A stretch of 64,000 nt of DNA, taken from JAFGPL01 sp046485045 (GTDB lineage Bacteria; Bacteroidota; Bacteroidia; Bacteroidales; UBA10428). The stretch's first letter is position 1. Every line of letters begins with the position of its first letter. The notes beneath the pieces were generated by a model. That model did not search any database, was not told the DNA's origin, and worked only from the letters and a program-made list of their open reading frames with translations. Location: the NCBI GenBank assembly GCA_046485045.1, contig JAWOHT010000014.1, forward strand, positions 1-64,000, in the 5' to 3' direction. This document shows, one piece after another, positions 36,288 through 43,689 of this stretch. A program made the translations under genes and the position numbers.

Positions 36288-38756
36288 TTATACTCCCAGC
36301 TTGTTCCTTCTTATCTCTTCGTTCACTGTAAAATTATTCTTTACCTGGTGGCCTTTTAATGGCAAAATGCGTTCGTGTATGGCATCAATAATCCATTCGG
36401 GTTGGGGGAAGAAATACTGTTCCAATTCGAACGCGGGGGTAATCCAGTTGCGTGAGCCGACAACAACAGGTGGTGCATCAAGGTAATCGAATGCAAGTTC
36501 GGTAATGCTATGTGCAACGTCTTTGAGATAGGAGCCGCGTGAACAGGCATCGCTGGCTAACAGAATTTTCCCTGTTTTCTTCACCGATTCAATCACCAGT
36601 TCGTAATTAAATGGCACCAGGCTTCGGGCATCAATTATTTCGGCAGATATGCCATATTGCTCTTTAAGGATGTCGGCGGCTTTAATTGCATGATATAGTG
36701 TGGCCCCGATGGTAAGAATGGTTATATCATCTCCTTTGCGCTTAATATCGGGTTCGCCAATGGGTATCTCATAATACTCTTTAGGAACGCCTCCCTCATG
36801 AAACATTTCAGCCACATCGTAAATTCTCTGGCTTTCAAAGTAAATTACAGGGTCTGTACCCTGAAGCGCTGCATTCATTAATCCTTTTGCATCATATGGT
36901 GTGGCCGGGAATACAACTTTTAGTCCGGGAACATGGGCTACAAGCGACGACCAGTCCTGCGAGTGCTGCGCGCCGTATTTTGATCCCACCGATACCCTTA
37001 TAACCACAGGCATATTGATGATATCGCCGCTCATGGCCTGCCATTTGGGCAACTGATTAAAAACCTCGTCACCAGAACGGCCCAGGAAATCGCAATACAT
37101 TATTTCGGCAATCACACGACCGCCGCACATTCCATAACCGATGGCAGTACCTACGATGGCGCCTTCGGCAATGGGGGAATTGAATAACCTGTTATACGGC
37201 AGGGCTTCGGTTAACCCACGGTATACGGCAAAAGCGCCGCCCCAGTCCCTGTTCTCTTCACCGTATGCCACAAGGGTCGGGTCTTTGTAAAATCTGTCAA
37301 TAACTGCTTCGAATATACCATCTCTGAGCTGGTAGGCTTTGAGTTTCGAAACCGGTTTACCATCTTTGTCAAAAGCAAACCGTTCTTTTGTTGCAAGTTG
37401 TTTTACCCGCGGATTTTCTGACAAAGGAATCAGCGCTTGCGGTTCGCCCTCTCCCATTTTATCTGCAGAACCATTTGAGAACATTAACTTGCCAATGGCA
37501 TCTGGGTCTCTATCCAGGTTCATATGCGGACTAACAGAGGTATCAATTGCCAGCGTGAGGGTTTTCGTTATCAGTCCGGAAATTTGTTCTTTTAATTCGT
37601 CAATCTTCTCTTTGCTGATGATTTTGTTTGATACCAGCTCATTGCCAAACCAATTGATTGAATCATATTCCATCCAAGCGTCGAGTTCTTCTTTCGACCT
37701 GTATGATGAAGCATCTGAAGGTGAATGGCCACTATACCTGTAGGTTAAAGTATCAAGTAACACGGGGCCCTTCTTGTCCGCGATGATTTTGCGTTTTCTT
37801 CTGTAGGCATCTATCACTGCCAGTGGGTTGTAACCGTCTATTCTTTCGGCATGCATCATTTCGGGATTAACCCCGGCACCCAATCTGGCAAGTATTTCAT
37901 ATCCCATTGTTTCACCAAATGTTTGGCCGCCCATGCCATACATATTGTTCATAAAATTGAAAATAATGGGCAGTCCACCCTTGTATTCACCTTCCCATAA
38001 TGTTTTATATTGATCCATTGTAGCAAATGAGATACCTTCCCAAACGGGCCCGCAGGCTGCAGAGGCATCGCCGATATTGCAGACCACAAGGCCGGGTTTA
38101 CGATTGACCTTTTTATAGAGCGCAGCTCCCACAGAGATATCGCCCGAACCGCCCACGATGGCGTTGTTGGGATAGATACCGAACGGGGTGAAAAAAGCGT
38201 GCATTGAACCTCCGAGTCCTTTATTGAAACCGGTTTCACGGGCAAATATTTCTGCCAGCGTACCATAAAGCAAAAAATTAACAGCCAGGTCTTTAACATT
38301 ACCTTTATGTCCTTTTTCAACGATTTTTAAAATGGTGCCATCGAAATAATTCTCCATTATCTCCATTAGTTTTTTATCGTTGAGCTGATGGATAGAAGAG
38401 AGCCCTTTGGCGAGAATTTCACCATGGCTGCGGTGCGATCCGAAAATATAGTCTTCGATAGAAAGTGTATAGGCCATACCAACCGAAGAGGCTTCCTGAC
38501 CGATTGATAAATGTGCCGGACCGGGATGGTTGTATGAAATGCCCTGGTATTCGTTTGTGGTCTTTATCAGGTTGAGCATGGTTTCAAACTCCCTGATAAT
38601 CTGCATATCGCGCAAAATTCTGACGAAATCATCGTTCGAAAAATTGGTCTTTTCGTCTGCTACTGATTTATTATATTGGTTGACCGGTATGTCGGAAAAT
38701 GTTATTTTACCTGCTTTTCTTACTTCTTTCGGATTGATAAACTGTATTTTTGGCAT
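36288..38756 (-). CDS. Fused alpha/beta E1 component of a 2-oxoacid dehydrogenase complex
   Basis: About 822 residues from MPKIQFINPKEV; a longer frame from 38825 would overlap the E3 gene by 59 bases, so 38756 is preferred. The N-terminal half is an E1-alpha (thiamine diphosphate) domain with SHRSHGEILAKG and GGSMHAFF; the C-terminal half is an E1-beta transketolase-like domain with Glu in SPIAEGAIVGTAIGYG and GSKYGAQHSQDW. The ThDP motif is unusual: GDA instead of GDG, and about 38 residues to the NN instead of about 26, because of an insertion (MDQYKTLWEGEYKGG). With E3 and E2 it forms a complete complex; the substrate may be pyruvate or a branched-chain 2-oxoacid. Confidence 0.88.
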   Translation of the reverse strand: MPKIQFINPKEVRKAGKITFSDIPVNQYNKSVADEKTNFSNDDFVRILRDMQIIREFETMLNLIKTTNEYQGISYNHPGPAHLSIGQEASSVGMAYTLSIEDYIFGSHRSHGEILAKGLSSIHQLNDKKLMEIMENYFDGTILKIVEKGHKGNVKDLAVNFLLYGTLAEIFARETGFNKGLGGSMHAFFTPFGIYPNNAIVGGSGDISVGAALYKKVNRKPGLVVCNIGDASAACGPVWEGISFATMDQYKTLWEGEYKGGLPIIFNFMNNMYGMGGQTFGETMGYEILARLGAGVNPEMMHAERIDGYNPLAVIDAYRRKRKIIADKKGPVLLDTLTYRYSGHSPSDASSYRSKEELDAWMEYDSINWFGNELVSNKIISKEKIDELKEQISGLITKTLTLAIDTSVSPHMNLDRDPDAIGKLMFSNGSADKMGEGEPQALIPLSENPRVKQLATKERFAFDKDGKPVSKLKAYQLRDGIFEAVIDRFYKDPTLVAYGEENRDWGGAFAVYRGLTEALPYNRLFNSPIAEGAIVGTAIGYGMCGGRVIAEIMYCDFLGRSGDEVFNQLPKWQAMSGDIINMPVVIRVSVGSKYGAQHSQDWSSLVAHVPGLKVVFPATPYDAKGLMNAALQGTDPVIYFESQRIYDVAEMFHEGGVPKEYYEIPIGEPDIKRKGDDITILTIGATLYHAIKAADILKEQYGISAEIIDARSLVPFNYELVIESVKKTGKILLASDACSRGSYLKDVAHSITELAFDYLDAPPVVVGSRNWITPAFELEQYFFPQPEWIIDAIHERILPLKGHQVKNNFTVNEEIRRNKLGV

Positions 38757-38766
38757 ATTATGAATT

Positions 38767-40116
38767 TTAAAGTGTGAATGCAATTTCTTTAAATATCTCT
38801 GAAACGGTGGGGTGGGGGAACACAATCTGCTGTATGTCTTTAGCCCTCATCTGCATTTCGATGGCCATTGCTGCGCCATAAATAATTTCTGATGAGGGGT
38901 TCCCGATGATGTGAACTCCCAGTATTTCTCCGTATTTGTCACCTGTAATGATTTTAATGAGGCCGTTTTTTCCTTCATTTTCGGCAATAAACCGTCCTGC
39001 AAAAGCAAGGGGGAGTGTTGCCTTTTTGTATTTAATTCCCTGTTTAACAGCTTCTTCTTCTGTAAGTCCCACCGATGATACTTCGGGATTGGTATAAACA
39101 ACACCCGGGATGGCATCGTACCGCATAATGTCTTTTTCGCCGGCCATGTTGTTTACTGCAACCTCGGCTTCACGGTATGCTGTATGGGCGAGGAGTGAAA
39201 ACCCTTTTACGTCGCCGGCAGCATAAATATTAGGGATGTTTGTTCTGCAATGTTTGTCAATTTTTATCCCCCGGGGTGTATATTCAACACCTGTTTTTTC
39301 AAGGCCGAACCCCTCTGTGTTAACTTTTCGCCCGACAGCCACCAGCAAAATCTCTGCGGGTACTTCTGTTCGCCCTTCTTTACCGGATATAGAAACGGTG
39401 TTTCCTTTTACTTCTTCTACTTTAGCGCCCAGATAAAATTCTACACCCTTCTTTTTAAGTTCGTTGCGAAGCATGGCGCTCATTTCGGCATCTATACCGG
39501 GCAGAATCTCATCCAGCATTTCAAACACATTGACTTTCACCCCCATGCTGTTGAAAAATCCGGCAAATTCAATACCTATTACCCCGCCTCCGATAATATT
39601 GATGGATTTTGGCAACTCTTTTAGTTGTAAAATCTCGCGGTTAGTCAAGGTGTTTTCTTTTGTGAGTCCTTTAATTGGTGGTACTGCTGCTTCTGAACCG
39701 GTTGCAATCAGTAAATTTTTGCAGGGGTAAGTATTTCCATCGGCTTTTATAACAATATGGTCTGCTTTTCTTTCTTCTATCATAGCTTTGGCCATTACCA
39801 CTTCTGCTTTTGCCAGTTTCATTTTTGATGCCACTCCGGCGACAAGTTTTTTTACCACTTTATCTTTCCTGTCCATGATTTTTCCAAAATCGAATGTTAC
39901 ATTCGGACAGTAAATGCCGTATTTGTCTCCTGTAAGGGCGTTTTCGTATAATTTGGCAGTGAAAAGCATCGTTTTGGTGGGGATACAGCCCTCGTTCAGG
40001 CATACACCGCCAAGGTGGCGTTTGTCGAATATGACCACTTTCATGCCTTTATGGCCTGCCCTTTCGGCAGCTACATAACCGGCAGGGCCGGCGCCTATAA
40101 TTCCTAAATCGTACAT
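38767..40116 (-). CDS. lpdA: Dihydrolipoyl dehydrogenase (E3)
   Basis: A 449-residue flavoprotein disulfide reductase reoxidising dihydrolipoyl-E2 with NAD+. FAD loop GIIGAGPAGYVAAERAG, redox-active Cys39/Cys44 (GGVCLNEGCIPTKT), NAD loop IIGGGVIGIEFAGFF, AAGDVKG, and the C-terminal His-Glu pair in FPHPTVSEIFKEIAF are present. It lies between the E2 gene (3 bases downstream of it) and the E1 gene (10 bases), so it belongs to this dedicated complex; the 2-oxoglutarate complex to the right shares or lacks its own E3. Confidence 0.95.
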   Translation of the reverse strand: MYDLGIIGAGPAGYVAAERAGHKGMKVVIFDKRHLGGVCLNEGCIPTKTMLFTAKLYENALTGDKYGIYCPNVTFDFGKIMDRKDKVVKKLVAGVASKMKLAKAEVVMAKAMIEERKADHIVIKADGNTYPCKNLLIATGSEAAVPPIKGLTKENTLTNREILQLKELPKSINIIGGGVIGIEFAGFFNSMGVKVNVFEMLDEILPGIDAEMSAMLRNELKKKGVEFYLGAKVEEVKGNTVSISGKEGRTEVPAEILLVAVGRKVNTEGFGLEKTGVEYTPRGIKIDKHCRTNIPNIYAAGDVKGFSLLAHTAYREAEVAVNNMAGEKDIMRYDAIPGVVYTNPEVSSVGLTEEEAVKQGIKYKKATLPLAFAGRFIAENEGKNGLIKIITGDKYGEILGVHIIGNPSSEIIYGAAMAIEMQMRAKDIQQIVFPHPTVSEIFKEIAFTL

Positions 40117-40119
40117 AAA

Positions 40120-41445
40120 CTATATATTTAATTCAAAGTTTTCTATCTGTAATTTCACCTCTCTGAGGAATGCCGATGCAGGTGCCCCGTCAAGGGCACG
40201 GTGATCGTATGTAAGTGACAGGCCGAGGAACGGAACAAAACCTATGATGCCATTTCCGATATCAGCAGGTCTTTGAATAATGGTATTTATTCCAAGTATG
40301 CCCGATTGCGGCAGGTTAATGACCGGGGTAAACATTTCAACGCCAAAAGCGCCAAGATTTGATACCGTGAACGAGGCCGCGGTGCTGGCCAATAGTTCGG
40401 GGTTTACACTTCCCTTACGGCAGCTTTCCGCCAGTTTTTTAAGTTCAGCCGACAACTGTTCAATATTCAGATCGTCGGCATTACGAAGCGCCGGTACCAT
40501 AAGGCCGCGCTCGGTATCAACTGCGATACCGAGATGCACCTTATTGAATGTTTTTATGGTATCGCCCAGAAAATGCGCGTTGATTTCGGGCATTTTTTTC
40601 AGCGCTTTGACTACCCCAATACAAATCATATCATTGAGGGTGATGTTTGGCCATTCACCTGCATCGGCTTTTTTCTTTATTTTTGCCCTGTATTCAAGTA
40701 TTTTGCGTGCATCGGCGCTCATGTGATGGGTAAGCTGGGCCGAATTTTGCAACGATGCATGCATGTTTTGGGCAATTATCCTCCTGATGTTGGAGAGCTT
40801 CTTTATCCCGAAGCTGTCAGGTCTGGTCGTTTCATGTAATAAATCTGAAGCCATTACCCTGCCGCCAACCCCACTGCCCGAGACGGGAGCGGATAGTCCT
40901 TCTGAAGAAGCGATCCCGGAAGCAAGCCGGGTAAATGTACCATGCGATTTTGCATATGATTCAATATCTCGTTCAATAATTCTTCCACCGGGGCCTGTAC
41001 CGGCAACCTGGGCGAAGGGTACACCCAGTTTTTCTGCAAGGTTTCTGGCACGGGGAGAAATAATTATTCTTCCTGTATGTTTAACTGTATTCGATACTGG
41101 TATTTCCGGGGCGACTTCATCCGGCTTATTTGTCCCTGTTGCTGTTGAGGGTTCTTTTTCAATATTTGTGTTTTTTCCCGATGGAAGAAACTCGTTTGTA
41201 TTTTCGCCTGGTTTTCCAATTACAGCGACATTTGTGAGCACTGGTACCTCATCGCCATCGCTAAAGAATATTTCAAGAATGGTACCCTCTTCGGCCGCTT
41301 CTTCTTCGAATGCAGCTTTGTCGGTTTCATATGCAAAAAGAACATCGCCTTTTTTAACAACATCACCTTTCTTCTTGAACCACTGCGTAATGATGCATGT
41401 CTCTACAGATTGCCCCTGCCTGGGCATGATAACAGGAATTGCCAT
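40120..41445 (-). CDS. Dihydrolipoamide acyltransferase (E2) of a 2-oxoacid dehydrogenase
   Basis: A 441-residue E2. Lipoyl domain at about 1-80 with the lipoylated Lys43 (YETDKAAFEEEA), an alanine/proline-poor linker, a peripheral-subunit-binding domain at about 130-170 (ISPRARNLAEKLGVPFAQVA, GTGPGGRIIERDI), then a second partial copy of the binding-domain tail (GSGVGGRVMASDLL at about 190-205), and a catalytic domain with the HxxxDG site in YDHRALDGAPA near the C-terminus. First gene of the E2-E3-E1 operon, transcribed from a promoter shared with the divergent GntR regulator. Confidence 0.92.
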   Translation of the reverse strand: MAIPVIMPRQGQSVETCIITQWFKKKGDVVKKGDVLFAYETDKAAFEEEAAEEGTILEIFFSDGDEVPVLTNVAVIGKPGENTNEFLPSGKNTNIEKEPSTATGTNKPDEVAPEIPVSNTVKHTGRIIISPRARNLAEKLGVPFAQVAGTGPGGRIIERDIESYAKSHGTFTRLASGIASSEGLSAPVSGSGVGGRVMASDLLHETTRPDSFGIKKLSNIRRIIAQNMHASLQNSAQLTHHMSADARKILEYRAKIKKKADAGEWPNITLNDMICIGVVKALKKMPEINAHFLGDTIKTFNKVHLGIAVDTERGLMVPALRNADDLNIEQLSAELKKLAESCRKGSVNPELLASTAASFTVSNLGAFGVEMFTPVINLPQSGILGINTIIQRPADIGNGIIGFVPFLGLSLTYDHRALDGAPASAFLREVKLQIENFELNI

Positions 41446-41515
41446 TTGAGTATATTTGTTATTATAAATATGTCAACATGTTAAAATAAGTATTAATTAA
41501 AAATTAATAAATATT

Positions 41516-41578
41516 TTGATAATCAATGAATTTAATTAACTTTGCAAAAGTAAATATTAAAACTTGTATTTACAAGTT
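41516..41578. promoter_or_regulatory. Overlapping divergent promoters with a palindromic GntR-type operator
   Basis: Plus strand: TTG at 41516-41518 and TAACTTTG at 41537-41544 (18-base spacer) drive the GntR gene. Minus strand: TACTTTTG at 41545-41552 with TTG at 41573-41575 (20-base spacer) drive the E2-E3-E1 operon. The perfect palindrome AACTTGTATTTACAAGTT at 41561-41578 covers the minus -33 element and sits just past the expected plus-strand start site, and resembles operators of GntR/HutC-type repressors. This suggests repression of both units by the adjacent regulator. Confidence 0.7.
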
Positions 41579-41685
41579 ATTTCTTCAGATAATTTTTGTC
41601 AGACTGTACCGTATTTTGAAACGATAAGTTAAATTACTAATTTTCAATATTTATTAATAGAATTTATTTCTGTTTATTCTGAAAA

Positions 41686-42396
41686 ATGGCACAAACCCCT
41701 CAATACCGCCGCATATACGAATTGCTGAGAAGGCATATTGTTGAAGGTGTGTACAAAGAAGGAGATTTACTGCCGTCTGAAAACGAGCTTTGCAGGATAC
41801 ATTTTATTACCCGTCCGACCGTCAGACAGGCTCTTGATGCCCTGGTGCATGACGGTTTTATCAAAAAACAGCAGGGCAAGGGCAGTATTGTAAGCAGTCT
41901 GCCGCAGGGAATCGGGATACTTTCGGTTTCGGGTACTACTTCGGCGGTAGGGCTTAATAGCCTGAAAACAAAAATTCTTACCGGGCCCGAGGTGAGGGCA
42001 TGGGGCAGCAATGCGTTTATGTTTCCTTTGAACCAGATAGAAAAGGAATCGGGTTATGTGTATATTGAAAGACTTCGAATTTTGGATGAAAAACCAATCT
42101 TTTTCGATGTTAATTTCCTGCCAAATATCAATCTTTCGAGGTTTACATCACGAAGTTTTGAAGACCGTTCTCTTTTCGATATCCTCAGAAAATATTACAA
42201 TATTCAGGTAACTGGTGGTGAGCAGCGGCTAAGGGCCATAAAGGCCGATGAAAATATCGGAGACCATCTGCAGGTAAAAAAAGGCCATCCGATTTTACAC
42301 CTCGAGCGTAAAATTGCAACCAACAGGGTAGATTACTGTTTTTACTCTTCAATATACTGTAATACAGATATCAGCGCTATTTATGGTACGTTTTAA
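41686..42396 (+). CDS. GntR-family regulator with UTRA ligand-binding domain
   Basis: A 236-residue GntR/HutC-subfamily repressor: winged helix at about 5-70 (YELLRRHIVEGVYKEGDLLPS, ELCRIHFITRPTVRQAL, GFIKKQQGKGSIV) and a UTRA domain to the C-terminus (SGYVYIERLRIL, ADENIGDHLQVKKGHPILHLERKI). UTRA domains bind small effectors such as sugar phosphates, amino acids or acyl compounds. It is divergent from the 2-oxoacid dehydrogenase operon with a 240-base intergenic region that holds a palindromic operator. It converges on sucB. The effector may be an intermediate of the sugar-phosphate genes or the 2-oxoacid; this is inference. Confidence 0.9.
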   Translation: MAQTPQYRRIYELLRRHIVEGVYKEGDLLPSENELCRIHFITRPTVRQALDALVHDGFIKKQQGKGSIVSSLPQGIGILSVSGTTSAVGLNSLKTKILTGPEVRAWGSNAFMFPLNQIEKESGYVYIERLRILDEKPIFFDVNFLPNINLSRFTSRSFEDRSLFDILRKYYNIQVTGGEQRLRAIKADENIGDHLQVKKGHPILHLERKIATNRVDYCFYSSIYCNTDISAIYGTF

Positions 42397-42417
42397 TTTC
42401 TGGTTATAACAAATCCG

Positions 42418-43689
42418 CTATTCCAATCCCAGCAAAACCATCTCCAAATCTCTTCCATCAACCAGCATTTTTAATGGCGATTCGATAAATTCTTTTACTT
42501 TCACCAGAAAACTTACCGAATCGCGGCCATCAATTACCCGATGGTCGTATGACAATGCTACATACATAACAGGTCGTATCTCTATTTTACCGTTTACAAC
42601 AACAGGCCGTTCCACGATATTGTGCATGCCAAGAATGGCCGACTGGGGCGGATTAAGCAATGGGGTGGAAAGCATTGAGCCAAAAACTCCTCCATTCGTT
42701 ATGGTGAAAGTGCCCCCTGTCATTTCTTCCACGGTTATTTTGAAACTTCTGGCTTTTTCAGCCATTTCAGAAATATTTATTTCAATTTCGGGTAGCGTCA
42801 ACGATTCTGTGTTACGTATTACCGGCACCATCAGACCTTTGCCGGTCTGTACGGCAATGCAAATATCTACGAATGAAGGGGTGACTATCTCCTCGCCTTC
42901 GATCATCGAATTTACCCGTGGATACAGTTTCAAAGCCTCTGTAACAGCCCTGACAAAGAATGACATGAACCCGAGTTTAACGCCGGACTTTTCCTGAAAT
43001 TGCTGCTGATATTTCTTTCTGAGTTCAATGATGGTGCTCATGTCTACCTCGTTGAAAGTGGTAAGCATGGCTGTTTCGTTCTTCACCGCTACCAGTCTTT
43101 GACTGAGTTTCTTGCGGAGTTGAGACATCTTCGTGCGCTCCACATCTCGCGTGAAATTTTTTAAATGTCCATGCTCTGTGCTTTGGCGGGCCGATAGAAC
43201 AAGGTTTACTTCTTTGGTGGTAATTTTTTTCAGCCCATTGATAATATCTTCTGCAGATAGTCCGTTATCTTCCATCATTTTTCTGGCGAGCGGTGTGATT
43301 TTCAAAGATTTATCCGTTTTAATTTCATTGGTTAAAGCGTTGTCTTTCTCCATTTTTACGGTAGATTCCGGTTCGGGTTTGTTCACTGTTTCTTCGTCTT
43401 TTTCTTTTTTTACCTCAGCCTTTTTTTCCTTCTCTTTTTTTCCACTCTTCATTGCACTATTGTCTATGGTACCTGCTACGGTACCCACTTTTACCGTTTC
43501 ACCTTCCTGCACTATAATTTTAAGCTGGCCGGCTTCGGGGGCAACAAGGGCCAGGGTTGCTTTGTCAGACTCCAGTTCGGCAAGTTCCTGGTCTTTTTCT
43601 ACAATGTCGCCATCTTTGGCAAGCCAGGATGCAATTTCAACCTCGGTTACCGATTCTCCGGGACTTGGTATTTTCAGTTCTATGATCAT
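42418..43689 (-). CDS. sucB: 2-oxoglutarate dehydrogenase E2 (dihydrolipoamide succinyltransferase)
   Basis: A 423-residue E2: lipoyl domain with Lys43 (ELESDKATLALVAPEAG), a lysine/glutamate-rich linker (about 83-125), a peripheral-subunit-binding domain (ITPLARKMMEDNGLSAEDI) and a catalytic domain with SYDHRVIDGRDSVSFL near the C-terminus. The segments RTKMSQLRKKLSQRLVAVKN and LTTFNEVDMSTII are typical of succinyltransferases. It overlaps sucA by 4 bases (ATGA), so the two are translationally coupled; no E3 gene follows, and the lpdA of the adjacent complex could serve. Confidence 0.95.
   Translation of the reverse strand: MIIELKIPSPGESVTEVEIASWLAKDGDIVEKDQELAELESDKATLALVAPEAGQLKIIVQEGETVKVGTVAGTIDNSAMKSGKKEKEKKAEVKKEKDEETVNKPEPESTVKMEKDNALTNEIKTDKSLKITPLARKMMEDNGLSAEDIINGLKKITTKEVNLVLSARQSTEHGHLKNFTRDVERTKMSQLRKKLSQRLVAVKNETAMLTTFNEVDMSTIIELRKKYQQQFQEKSGVKLGFMSFFVRAVTEALKLYPRVNSMIEGEEIVTPSFVDICIAVQTGKGLMVPVIRNTESLTLPEIEINISEMAEKARSFKITVEEMTGGTFTITNGGVFGSMLSTPLLNPPQSAILGMHNIVERPVVVNGKIEIRPVMYVALSYDHRVIDGRDSVSFLVKVKEFIESPLKMLVDGRDLEMVLLGLE

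Noticed and set aside
38757..38825. Longer E1 start at 38825
   Set aside because: It would overlap the E3 gene by 59 bases and adds residues with no family similarity; 38756 gives a 10-base gap.
40763..41449. Plus-strand frame of 228 codons opposite the E2 gene
   Set aside because: Antisense shadow of a clear lipoyl acyltransferase; sequence is Ser/Pro-rich and lacks any family features.
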